Shown: piece after piece, positions 15,581 through 22,308 of the stretch
How positions within the stretch are numbered: the stretch's first letter is position 1
Layout: each line of letters opens with the position of its first letter
DNA from: Acetanaerobacterium elongatum
Lineage (GTDB): Bacteria; Bacillota; Clostridia; Oscillospirales; Ruminococcaceae
Assembly: GCF_900103835.1 (NCBI RefSeq)
Contig: NZ_FNID01000032.1
Location: 1 to 33,823 of the forward strand
Direction: 5' to 3'
Length of the DNA stretch: 33,823 nucleotides
The notes under the pieces: model-generated
Told to the model about the DNA's origin: nothing
The model's input: the letters and a program-made list of their open reading frames with translations, nothing else
Database searches by the model: none
Made by a program: the position numbers and the translations under genes

Positions 15581-15969
15581 TGGACAATGACAGAGGAGCC
15601 GTTATTAAAATCGGTGCCGCCGAGTATATGATGGTTTTAACCACAAAGGCAACCAAGGAGATTGCCAAGCGGTACGGCGGGCTTGAAAGCCTTGGGGATA
15701 AGCTGATGAAATCGGAGAACTTTGAGATGGCGCTGGACGAAGTAGTGTGGCTCATTACGCTCCTTGCTAATCAGGGTATCCTGATTCACAACCTTCAGAA
15801 TGAGGAAAAGCAGGCACTCCTCACCGAAGAGGCGGTGGAACTGCTTACCTCCCCGTTTGACCTTGCAGACTACAAAAACGCAATTATGGAAGCAATGTTT
15901 AAAGGGACAAAGCGCTATGTTGAGAGTGAGGACGGAGGTTCCTCATCAAAAAACGGGATAGTCGGGTAA
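15577..15969 (+). CDS. Tail assembly chaperone, short (G-like) form
   Basis: 130 aa, mostly helical: IKIGAAEYMMVLTTKATKEI, ALDEVVWLITLLANQGILI, EEAVELLTSPFDLADYKNAI and a charged end. Size and position between major tail and tape-measure genes identify the lambda-G-like chaperone that coats the tape measure during assembly. Start ATG 15577 (second ATG 15580) follows GGGAGG. The zero frame ends at TAA 15967, soon after an AAAAAAC slip site that allows the longer product. Confidence 0.8.
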   Translation: MMDNDRGAVIKIGAAEYMMVLTTKATKEIAKRYGGLESLGDKLMKSENFEMALDEVVWLITLLANQGILIHNLQNEEKQALLTEEAVELLTSPFDLADYKNAIMEAMFKGTKRYVESEDGGSSSKNGIVG

Positions 15970-16151
15970 GTGACGCAGAATTGTTTACCCGACTTTTGTA
16001 TTACGGAACCGTGCAGCTCAACTGCTCCGAGCTGGAGGTCTGGCTGATGCCAATTGGCAAGCTGCTTGACCTTTGGGAGTGTCATAAGCAGTTTTGGGGG
16101 ATATCAAAACCGAAACGGGAACTATCTATTGACGAGATTATCCCACAATAG
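15577..16151 (+). CDS. Tail assembly chaperone, -1 frameshift fusion (GT-like) form
   Basis: A slip by one base back at 15948-15954 joins the short chaperone to an overlapping frame that reads RDSRVSDAELFTRLLYYGTV, VWLMPIGKLLDLWECHKQFW and ends ELSIDEIIPQ at TAG 16149-16151. The added 64 or so residues look like the T domains of phage GT proteins (LLDLWECHKQFWG). That frame has no start codon with a ribosome site at its beginning, which argues for frameshifting. The fusion protein would bind the tape measure and recruit the tail tube protein. Confidence 0.75.
15948..15954 (+). promoter_or_regulatory. -1 ribosomal frameshift site A AAA AAC
   Basis: In the zero frame the codons are TCA AAA AAC, so the heptamer A AAA AAC has the X XXY YYZ form of strong bacterial slip sites. 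The zero-frame stop is 12 nt further on. The short arms GGGTAAGTG...TACCCGA downstream (CGGGTAA at 15963 pairing with TTACCCG at 15985) could form a stimulatory stem. Confidence 0.75.
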
Positions 16152-16193
16152 CCAATGTGTATATAAACATCTATGTATGTATTAATATATTTG

Positions 16194-16249
16194 TTGACAT
16201 ATATACTGACCTTGCATATAATAAAGGTAGAAACTCGGCATATACTAAA
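16194..16249 (+). promoter_or_regulatory. Consensus promoter and direct-repeat operator of the RelE module
   Basis: TTGACA (16194-16199) and TATAAT (16217-16222) are separated by 17 bp, a perfect sigma-A consensus. GCATATAATAAA (16214-16225) recurs as GCATATACTAAA (16238-16249), one copy over the -10 and one downstream, a likely antitoxin operator. The promoter may also feed the tape measure and later tail genes. Confidence 0.8.
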
Positions 16250-16264
16250 TACGAGGTGAGTGTT

Positions 16265-16600
16265 ATGATGGACAATATGGCGTCTGTAAAAAACGTAATG
16301 AATACCATTGTGCCTATTACCCGGTTTAATCGTGGAGAAGCTAGCAAGATATTTGATGAAGTTTCGGAAAACGGCTTTAAAATCGTGCTAAAAAACAACA
16401 CACCGGCCTGCGTACTGGTTGAACCGCAACGATATGAAGCGATGATTGAGGCTTTAGAGGATTATGCGCTTTTCTTTGAGGCCGAAAAGCGGATGAAAAC
16501 CGCGCAATCCAATGACTTTATCTCTTCGGAAAAGGTCATGGCCGATCTGAACATCCATGAATCGGACCTTGATACTGTTGAGGTGGAGATCGAACCGTGA
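16265..16600 (+). CDS. Phd/YefM family antitoxin
   Basis: 111 aa. MNTIVPITRFNRGEASKIFD, then VSENGFKIVLKNNTPACVLVEPQRYEAM is the Phd/YefM DNA-binding fold. The C-terminal part (FFEAEKRMKTAQSNDFISSE, VMADLNIHESDLD) should wrap around the toxin. Start ATG 16265 (a second ATG at 16268) follows GAGGTGAGTGTT; upstream in-frame ATGs lie inside the promoter. The toxin start overlaps its stop by 4 nt. The protein represses its own perfect promoter, as inferred from the repeats there. It is cargo inside the tail operon. Confidence 0.9.
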   Translation: MMDNMASVKNVMNTIVPITRFNRGEASKIFDEVSENGFKIVLKNNTPACVLVEPQRYEAMIEALEDYALFFEAEKRMKTAQSNDFISSEKVMADLNIHESDLDTVEVEIEP

Positions 16601-16914
16601 ATTGGGTGATTGAATACACAAAATCCGCTGAAGAAGATTTGAAAGCACTCGACCGCTCACAGCAGCTTCAGGTTCTTAAGGCAATAAAAAAGGTATCGCT
16701 AAACCCATTGCCAAATACGGAGGGCGGGTATGGCAAACCACTGGGGAATCATCTATCCAGCAAGCTTACAGGCTACTTAAAAATCAAGCTGTTGAAGCTG
16801 GGACTTCGTGTGGTATGCAGTCTGGTCCGGGAAGATGGTATCATGAAGATTATTGTTATATCTGTGCGTGACGATGAAACCGTCTATCGAATGGCACAGG
16901 ATAGGATTAAATAG
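16597..16914 (+). CDS. RelE/ParE superfamily toxin, RelE-like
   Basis: 105 aa, starting at GTG 16597 in overlap with the antitoxin stop. WVIEYTKSAEEDLKALDRSQ, VLKAIKKVSLNPLP, GYGKPLGNHLSSKLTGYLKI, GLRVVCSLV and the end IIVISVRDDETVYRMAQDRI follow the RelE fold of ribosome-dependent mRNA interferases. Basic residues along the sheet (K, R of LGLRVV, VRDDETVYR) are kept, so it looks active. Complete in length, unlike the toxin near 1900. It likely stabilises the prophage or blocks other phages; this is inference. Confidence 0.85.
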   Translation: MNWVIEYTKSAEEDLKALDRSQQLQVLKAIKKVSLNPLPNTEGGYGKPLGNHLSSKLTGYLKIKLLKLGLRVVCSLVREDGIMKIIVISVRDDETVYRMAQDRIK

Positions 16915-16928
16915 AATAGGCCGTTTTG

Positions 16929-16954
16929 AAGCACGCTCGCAAGAGGGTGCTTTT
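16929..16954 (+). terminator. Hairpin after the RelE module, before the tape measure region
   Basis: AAGCACGCTC pairs with GAGGGTGCTT (one G-G mismatch) around a GCAA tetraloop and runs into TTTTCTT. It resembles the hairpin before the portal gene and could partly insulate the toxin transcript. Confidence 0.55.
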
Positions 16955-16975
16955 CTTATGCCCAAAAGGAGGGAT

Positions 16976-17025
16976 GTGGTACCATTGCAGACAATTTCGG
17001 CCTGAAAATCGGCGTCGAAGGTGAG
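16976..17025 (+). pseudogene. Vestigial first copy of the tape-measure start
   Basis: These 50 nt match 17894-17943, the real tape-measure start, at 45 of 50 positions, including GTGGTACC before the start codon. Translated: ATT, then ADNFGLKIGVEGE, against ATG, ADDFGLKIGIEGE. The start ATG has become ATT, and the frame leaves the tape measure at 17026 and stops about 50 nt later. It directly precedes the PIN/AbrB cassette. The differences are partly synonymous, so it may come from a related phage rather than a recent duplication. Confidence 0.75.
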
Positions 17026-17074
17026 ATTGAGTGTTTAAACATGCACTTTTTGTGGCTTTATGGTATATACACGT

Positions 17075-17104
17075 AGAGAGCAGGGAGAAATATCCCTGCT
17101 CTCT
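17075..17104. terminator. Strong hairpin at the end of the PIN toxin gene
   Basis: AGAGAGCAGGGA and TCCCTGCTCTCT form a perfect 12-bp stem with a 6-nt loop, four bases beyond the PIN stop. Its T tract on the minus strand is poor, but the stability and placement suggest the 3' end of the toxin transcript. Confidence 0.6.
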
Positions 17105-17107
17105 AAC

Positions 17108-17515
17108 TTACAGTCGCAAAAAATCCGCTGCTGTTACTATTTTGGGCTTTTTGACACCCGATTCAAGAAAGTCCCTATCTCCGGTTACCAGTACATCGAC
17201 CTTTGTGGCAAGTGCCGCCCTAAGTATTGGACGATCATTCATATCCCGTATTTTCGTTTCTTCCTCAGACGATTCCTCTTCCGGTGGTGTTGGAACAATG
17301 TCTACGGTTAAGAGGAACACTGACAGGAAATGCTCCAACGCCGCTATTTTATTAGGGAATTTCCGGTTATACACTCTACGGAGTTCATCAATAGAATAGT
17401 CACAGACAACCGCTTTATGAGGATGGTTTACCGCTTTAATAAAGGCCGCTGCAGGAACACTATCGGGAAACAAGCTGGCGGATATAAGAATATTGGTATC
17501 AATTAAACATTTCAC
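17108..17515 (-). CDS. PIN-domain toxin (putative ribonuclease)
   Basis: 135 aa, starting at GTG 17515. MKCLIDTNILISASLFPD holds the first acidic residue (D6), CDYSIDELRRVYNRKFPN the second (E44), DMNDRPILRAAL the third and VTGDRDFLES the last, the full PIN quartet for Mg2+-dependent RNA cleavage. It belongs to the 'toxin component, PIN family' group. The AbrB antitoxin gene overlaps its start by 4 nt. The minus-strand pair lies within the tape-measure 5' region, opposite to the late operon. Toxicity and target are inferred from the family. Confidence 0.9.
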   Translation of the reverse strand: MKCLIDTNILISASLFPDSVPAAAFIKAVNHPHKAVVCDYSIDELRRVYNRKFPNKIAALEHFLSVFLLTVDIVPTPPEEESSEEETKIRDMNDRPILRAALATKVDVLVTGDRDFLESGVKKPKIVTAADFLRL

Positions 17516-17784
17516 TGCCCTTTTTCCTCTGAACGCATTTCTTTAATCAGAGCCATAACATCCTCATCCGAATTCAATCCTGCTATTACAGCTTCACCCT
17601 TCATATCCTTCTGCAGCATTTTCATGGCATAAACAGCGGAATTCATCATAATTACCTGATCGCCATCGCAGACAAGAGTAACTCTATCTCCGGTATCAAG
17701 TTTCAGCATGCTGCGGATATCCTTTGGCAGGGTAATCTGCCCTTTTGCCATAACCTTTGCATTATCAACAATCATTCTCTCCAT
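17512..17784 (-). CDS. AbrB/MazE-type antitoxin of the PIN module
   Basis: 90 aa. DNAKVMAKGQITLPKDIRSM, then LKLDTGDRVTLVCDGDQVIM is the swapped-hairpin SpoVT/AbrB DNA-binding fold. The acidic/hydrophobic C-terminus (GLNSDEDVMALIKEMRSEEK) should inhibit the PIN toxin. Start ATG 17784 has AAAGGAGG eight bases upstream; TTG 17790 is too close. The gene has its own promoter and overlaps the toxin by 4 nt. Confidence 0.9.
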   Translation of the reverse strand: MERMIVDNAKVMAKGQITLPKDIRSMLKLDTGDRVTLVCDGDQVIMMNSAVYAMKMLQKDMKGEAVIAGLNSDEDVMALIKEMRSEEKGQ

Positions 17785-17812
17785 TTGCAATACCTCCTTT
17801 AAGCTCTATTTT

Positions 17813-17860
17813 CCCTACTTACCCTACTAATAGTATATGCAAAAATCTGAAATATATCAA
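17813..17860 (-). promoter_or_regulatory. Promoter of the AbrB-PIN operon with tandem repeats
   Basis: On the minus strand TTGATA (17855-17860) and TATACT (17832-17837) have a 17-bp spacer. Between -10 and the ribosome site the 7-mer CCCTACT (plus-strand reading) recurs with a 9-bp period at 17813 and 17822, a possible AbrB-type operator. Confidence 0.65.
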
Positions 17861-17901
17861 GCGATAGCATAACAAAATTTCTAGCTTGAGGAGGTGGTAC
17901 C

Positions 17902-20196
17902 ATGGCAGACGATTTCGGCCTGAAAATCGGCATCGAAGGCGAAAAGGAATTCAAAAACGCGCTGCGAGAGATCAACCAGTCCTTTAAGGTGCTGGGCAGC
18001 GAGATGAACCTAGTGTCTTCCCAGTTTGATAAGCAAGATAAAAGCGTAGAAGCCTTATCCGCCCGAAACAGCGTGCTTAACAAGGAAATCGACGAGCAGA
18101 AAAACAAGATCGAAACACTGGAAAAGGCACTCGCCAATGCTGCTACCTCCTTCGGTGAGAACGACCGGCGCACACAGTCTTGGGCGATACAGCTGAACAA
18201 CGCCAAAGCCGCACTCAACGGCATGGAGCGTGAACAAAGTCAGCTTTCAGTCGCCTTGGAACAGAACAGCAAAGAGCTGAACACTGCAGGCAATGAATTT
18301 AATGACGCTGAAAAACAGGCGCGGCAGTTTGGTGACGAGGTCAAGAAATCTGGCGAGCAGTCTGCCGACGCGGGCGGTCGATTCGAAAAGCTGGGCGGCG
18401 TTCTCAAGGGAATCGGGGCAGCAATGGCTACGGCCTTTGCTGCCATTGGTACCGCTGCGGTAGGCGCTGCGAAGACGCTTACGGATATGACGGTCGGCGC
18501 CGCGGCTTACGCCGATGAAATCCTCACTATGTCCACTGTTACGGGGATGTCGGCTCAAAGCCTGCAGGGATACAAATACGCTGCCGAGCTTGTTGATGTA
18601 TCTTTGGATACCCTAACAGGCTCTATGGCGAAGCAGATTAAATCCATGGATGCCGCCAGAGACGGCAACAAACAGATGGCCGGAGCCTATGAAAAGCTCG
18701 GCATTTCCGTTACAAATGCCGACGGCTCCCTGCGCAACAGTGAAACCGTCTATTGGGAAGCCATTGATGCCCTCGGTAAAATGAAGGAGGGCGCGGAACG
18801 CGATGCGCTTTCCATGCAGATATTCGGCAAATCGGCGCAGGAGCTTAACCCACTCATAGCCCAGGGCTCGGAGGGTATCGCGGCGCTTACCGAGGAAGCA
18901 AGGCGCATGGGCGCTGTGATGAGCGACGAATCCATCGCCAAGCTTGGAAAATTCGATGACAGCGTTCAACGGCTCAAGGCCGGAAGCAGCGCCGCAAAGA
19001 ATGCATTAGGAATGGTGCTGCTCCCGCAGCTTCAGCTGATTGCGGATGAGGGCGTTGCACTCCTCGGGGATTTCACTCGCGGCCTAAACGAAGCCGGAGG
19101 GGATTGGGGGAAAATCAGCGACGTCATCGGCTCGACGATGGGCGGTATCGCGAACATGATCCTTCAAAGCCTGCCGCAAATCATCGACACCGGCATGGAG
19201 ATCGTAGGCTCTATCGGGAATGCGGTTATTGATAACCTTCCTATGCTCATCGATACGGCAAGCCAAATGATCTTCACCCTGCTTCAGGGGTTAATCTCCG
19301 CACTGCCGCAGATGGCCGAGGGGGCCTTGCAGCTGGTGCTGTCTCTGGTAAACGGAATCATCACAAACCTTCCCGCATTGGTACAGGCGGCTATCACCAT
19401 GATGGTGACCCTTGCCACCGGTATCGGACAGGCTCTGCCGGAGCTCATCCCCGCCATTGTGCAGGCCATCATCACCATTGTGGAAACCCTGATTGCAAAC
19501 CTGGATAAGATACTCGAAGCCGCCTTTGCCATCATGGAAGGCCTTGTGACAGGCCTGTTAAACGCCCTGCCGCTCCTGATTGACGCCTTGCCTCGGATCA
19601 TCGAGGAGATCATCAATTTCATAACCAACAACCTGCCGAAGATGGTTGACATGGGTATCAAGCTGATTGTTCAGCTTGCGGAGGGCCTGATTAAAGCCAT
19701 TCCGCAGCTTGTTGCAAGTATCCCGCAGATCATCTCAGCACTTGTAAACGGGCTCGGGAACGCGGTGCAGGCGGTACAGAGCATCGGTGTGGATATTGTA
19801 AAAGGCCTGTGGGAAGGCATCAAGTCTATGAGCAACTGGCTGCTGGACATGATCGGCCGGTTCTTCGGCGACCTTATCGATGGTATTAAAGAGTTTCTCG
19901 GCATCCACTCCCCTTCCAGAGTGTTTGCCGGTATCGGAGCAAACATGGCGCAGGGCCTCGCGGCCGGATTTGTAAAAGCCATGAATGCCGTGACAACGGA
20001 TATTCAGTCGGCTATCCCGACAAACCTTGATGTATCGGGACACATTGCCTACGCCACAGCGCCTGCTCAAGGCAGTGCGTTATCCCCGCAAAGCGGGATT
20101 CAGGTGGTACAGAACATCTATACCCCCCAGTATGACTATGTATCTCTTCAGCGTGAAGCTGCAAGGCAGTTCAGGCAGGCAGCAAGGATGGTGTAA
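17902..20196 (+). CDS. Phage tail tape measure protein
   Basis: 764 aa. The N-terminus MADDFGLKIGIEGEKEFKNA is followed by long coiled coils to about 150 (LNKEIDEQKNKIETLEKALA), a hydrophobic Ala/Gly-rich segment at 170-200, the TMS-type MAKQIKSMDAARDGNKQM and MQIFGKSAQELNPLIAQG, then nine hydrophobic 22-residue repeats (424-621) and the phage end IKEFLGIHSPSRVFAGIG. It sets tail length and enters the cell with the DNA. ATG 17902 follows TGAGGAGGTGG. A decayed copy of the start lies 918 nt upstream, so the AbrB-PIN cassette lies just in front of this gene without cutting it. Confidence 0.93.
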   Translation: MADDFGLKIGIEGEKEFKNALREINQSFKVLGSEMNLVSSQFDKQDKSVEALSARNSVLNKEIDEQKNKIETLEKALANAATSFGENDRRTQSWAIQLNNAKAALNGMEREQSQLSVALEQNSKELNTAGNEFNDAEKQARQFGDEVKKSGEQSADAGGRFEKLGGVLKGIGAAMATAFAAIGTAAVGAAKTLTDMTVGAAAYADEILTMSTVTGMSAQSLQGYKYAAELVDVSLDTLTGSMAKQIKSMDAARDGNKQMAGAYEKLGISVTNADGSLRNSETVYWEAIDALGKMKEGAERDALSMQIFGKSAQELNPLIAQGSEGIAALTEEARRMGAVMSDESIAKLGKFDDSVQRLKAGSSAAKNALGMVLLPQLQLIADEGVALLGDFTRGLNEAGGDWGKISDVIGSTMGGIANMILQSLPQIIDTGMEIVGSIGNAVIDNLPMLIDTASQMIFTLLQGLISALPQMAEGALQLVLSLVNGIITNLPALVQAAITMMVTLATGIGQALPELIPAIVQAIITIVETLIANLDKILEAAFAIMEGLVTGLLNALPLLIDALPRIIEEIINFITNNLPKMVDMGIKLIVQLAEGLIKAIPQLVASIPQIISALVNGLGNAVQAVQSIGVDIVKGLWEGIKSMSNWLLDMIGRFFGDLIDGIKEFLGIHSPSRVFAGIGANMAQGLAAGFVKAMNAVTTDIQSAIPTNLDVSGHIAYATAPAQGSALSPQSGIQVVQNIYTPQYDYVSLQREAARQFRQAARMV
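19171..19764 (+). repeat. Nine 22-residue (66-bp) repeats in the tape measure
   Basis: Nine units of exactly 22 codons follow one another, each opening with LP (LPQIIDTG, LPMLIDTA, LPQMAEGA, LPALVQAA, LPELIPAI, LDKILEAA, LPLLIDAL, LPKMVDMG, IPQLVASI). Sequence identity is low but the register holds. The repeats are hydrophobic helices, likely the tail-spanning part or membrane-active region. Confidence 0.8.
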
Positions 20197-20197
20197 T

Positions 20198-21076
20198 ATG
20201 CGTAAGATTGAAAGATTGGTCTATACAAACCAGAACGGAGAGAGCGTTGAGTTCTCTCACGACAGCCTCTACCATACAGACGATGTTTCGGGCCTCGCCG
20301 ATGTCCGCAACACCATCTACTCCGTCAATTCCATGGGGCAGGACGGCGATACCTATGTGGGCAATCGCATCGAAAGCCGGGAGATTGAGATCGTGGGCTG
20401 TATCCGTTCTCGCAAGAAGGAGGAGATGCTCGCCCTCCGCAGGCGGTTAAACAAGGTGCTGAACCCGCAGCTTTCCGCGACACTGACCTACAGCTACGGG
20501 GACTTTATCCGCGTCATTGACTGCAAGGCAAACAACGCCCCTGTCTATGCAAAGCCGGGTGTTTTTGCAGGGTTTACGGTAAACCTTCTCTGCCTTGACC
20601 CCTTCTGGCGGGAGAATGCCGAAACCAAAGCGGCAGTAGCCTCCTGGCTGGGCAGCCTGGAATTTGAAACGGAAATCCCGATGGATACCGGCATGGAGCT
20701 CGGTTACCGTGAACCCTCCCGCATTGTGAATGTGTTTAACGCAGGCGATGTGGGGACTGGTATCCGCGCAGAGTTCCGGGCAACCGGTACCGTCAGTAAC
20801 CCCGAAATCCTCAATGTGGATACCGGCGAATATCTCCGGTTTAACAACCTGACGCTTTCGGCGGGCGATCTGCTGACCGTTTCCACCCATTATGGCAGGA
20901 AGGTATGCACCCTGAAGCAAAACGGCGCTGTAACCGACGCCTTGAGATACCTTGATGTGGACAGCGCCTTTCTTCAGCTTGTGCCGGGAGATAACCTTTT
21001 CCGTTACTCGGCTACAGCCGGTGAAAACAACCTTGAGGTATCGGTCTATCACAACAATAAATATCTGGGGGTATAA
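20198..21076 (+). CDS. Distal tail protein (Dit-like)
   Basis: 292 aa. MRKIERLVYTNQNGESVEFS, then YVGNRIESREIEIVGCIRSR and LRRRLNKVLNPQLSATLTYS, and CLDPFWRENAET match the siphovirus Dit/tail-component family that forms the hexameric hub at the tail tip. The C-terminal half is a galectin-like sandwich. ATG 20198 follows the tape measure stop by one base, with AAGGATGGTGTAAT as ribosome site. The stop is followed at once by a conspicuous RNA structure. Confidence 0.88.
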   Translation: MRKIERLVYTNQNGESVEFSHDSLYHTDDVSGLADVRNTIYSVNSMGQDGDTYVGNRIESREIEIVGCIRSRKKEEMLALRRRLNKVLNPQLSATLTYSYGDFIRVIDCKANNAPVYAKPGVFAGFTVNLLCLDPFWRENAETKAAVASWLGSLEFETEIPMDTGMELGYREPSRIVNVFNAGDVGTGIRAEFRATGTVSNPEILNVDTGEYLRFNNLTLSAGDLLTVSTHYGRKVCTLKQNGAVTDALRYLDVDSAFLQLVPGDNLFRYSATAGENNLEVSVYHNNKYLGV

Positions 21077-21161
21077 AGTTTGAAAGATAAATCTTTCAAA
21101 CTACGGAAAAATTGCTGTCGGAGTGTAACTCCTCCTGCGGCAAAGCCGCATCGCAATTTTT
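21077..21161 (+). repeat. Structured intergenic element: hairpin plus a two-armed stem
   Basis: AGTTTGAAAGAT and ATCTTTCAAACT (21077-21102) form a perfect 12-bp stem with a 2-nt gap. Next, AAAAATTGC (21107-21115) pairs with GCAATTTTT (21153-21161) and encloses two arms: GGAG/CTCC (21120-21132) and TGCGGC/GCCGCA (21136-21150). It fills nearly the whole gap between two tail genes. It is probably a mobile repeat (REP/MITE-like) or an mRNA processing structure; I do not recognise the family. Confidence 0.6.
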
Positions 21162-21181
21162 GATATGGTATGGTGATAAAA

Positions 21182-22291
21182 ATGGAACTAACTATCTACG
21201 ACAGCACCTTCACCCCTCTTGGTGTAATCGATGAGATTTCCTCGCTTATCTGGACAAGACGGTACTGGAGCTGTGGAGAATTCAAGCTTTTAGCTCCCTT
21301 TACGGAACAAAACAGCAGATTACTGAATAAAGGCAACCTGTTGATGAAGAAGGGCGACAGCGAGATGGCTGAAATCAGGTATCTTTCCATCCGAAAGAAC
21401 GCCTACGGCATGGAGGAAATCGAAGTGCAGGGCAGGTTCCTCACAGGTTGGCTGGATAAGCGGATACTCCTTGTGCCTATCTTGGTAACCGATACCGGCC
21501 AGAACATCCTGCGCAGGATCGTAAACGAAAACCTTGCTGCACCGACAAACACCGCAAGAACCGTTCCCCATTTAAAGCTTGAACCCAACCCGCCAGACCT
21601 GCAGAGCAGCAGCATCTATTATCAGGGCGAGCAGTACCTGTCCTGCCTGCTTGCCTGCGAAACGGTCGCCAAGAGCGCTCAGCTGGGGATGAAGATTGCA
21701 ACCGATATCCGTACCGGAACACACCTTTTCAAGGTATACAAAGGCAGGGACCTGACGGCGGGCCAGACGGTAAACCGCCCCTGTATCTTTTCGCAGGAGT
21801 TTGACAACATCCTCGAGCAGGAATTTACCGTCAGCACCGAAAACCTGCGGACAGTAGCGTATGTGGGCGGAGAGGAGACCGCCATCGCCGCGGACAGGGT
21901 CGTGGTTGAAGTCGGTGTATCTGCCGGGCTTTCCAGAAACGAGGTTTTTATCCGAGCTTCGGATATCAAGCGCTCCTACAAGCAGGGCACTACCACCGTA
22001 ACCCTTACCCTCGCCCAATATCAGCAGCTTCTCACCGCGCGCGGTCTCAAAGACTTAGAACAATACAAGGAAGCACTAAGCTTTGAAAGCAACGTCAATG
22101 TCACCGGAAGCCTTGCCTACAAAACCGATTTTGATGTGGGCGACCGAGTCACCTGTGTGGATAAACGCTGGGGTATCAAGACGGATGTGCGGATTACGGA
22201 AATTACGGAGTCTTACCAAAAAGGCAAAACGCAGATTACGGTTACCTTTGGAGAAAGCCTTCCGACCTTATCTGAAAAGATAAACCGGTAA
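21182..22291 (+). CDS. Siphovirus tail protein, Gp37-like (tail-associated)
   Basis: 369 aa. MELTIYDSTFTPLGVIDEIS, SLIWTRRYWSCGEFKLLAPF and ARTVPHLKLEPN, then DNILEQEFTVSTENLRTVAY, VGGEETA and the end DVGDRVTCVDKRWGIKTDVR are the pattern of siphovirus ReqiPepy6 Gp37-like proteins (tail hub/endopeptidase-type). It follows Dit and precedes the baseplate-like gene. ATG 21182 is chosen because GGTGAT is spaced for it; ATG 21170 is possible. No peptidase catalytic motif is evident. Confidence 0.8.
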   Translation: MELTIYDSTFTPLGVIDEISSLIWTRRYWSCGEFKLLAPFTEQNSRLLNKGNLLMKKGDSEMAEIRYLSIRKNAYGMEEIEVQGRFLTGWLDKRILLVPILVTDTGQNILRRIVNENLAAPTNTARTVPHLKLEPNPPDLQSSSIYYQGEQYLSCLLACETVAKSAQLGMKIATDIRTGTHLFKVYKGRDLTAGQTVNRPCIFSQEFDNILEQEFTVSTENLRTVAYVGGEETAIAADRVVVEVGVSAGLSRNEVFIRASDIKRSYKQGTTTVTLTLAQYQQLLTARGLKDLEQYKEALSFESNVNVTGSLAYKTDFDVGDRVTCVDKRWGIKTDVRITEITESYQKGKTQITVTFGESLPTLSEKINR

Positions 22292-22308
22292 AAGGAGTGA
22301 TCATATAT

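Noticed and set aside
16157-16264. Longer N-terminus of the antitoxin from 16157
   Set aside because: It would cover the consensus promoter and repeats; ATG 16265 has the proper ribosome site.
19284-19661. Minus-strand frame opposite the tape-measure repeats
   Set aside because: Low-complexity mirror of the repeated hydrophobic codons; no start signal.
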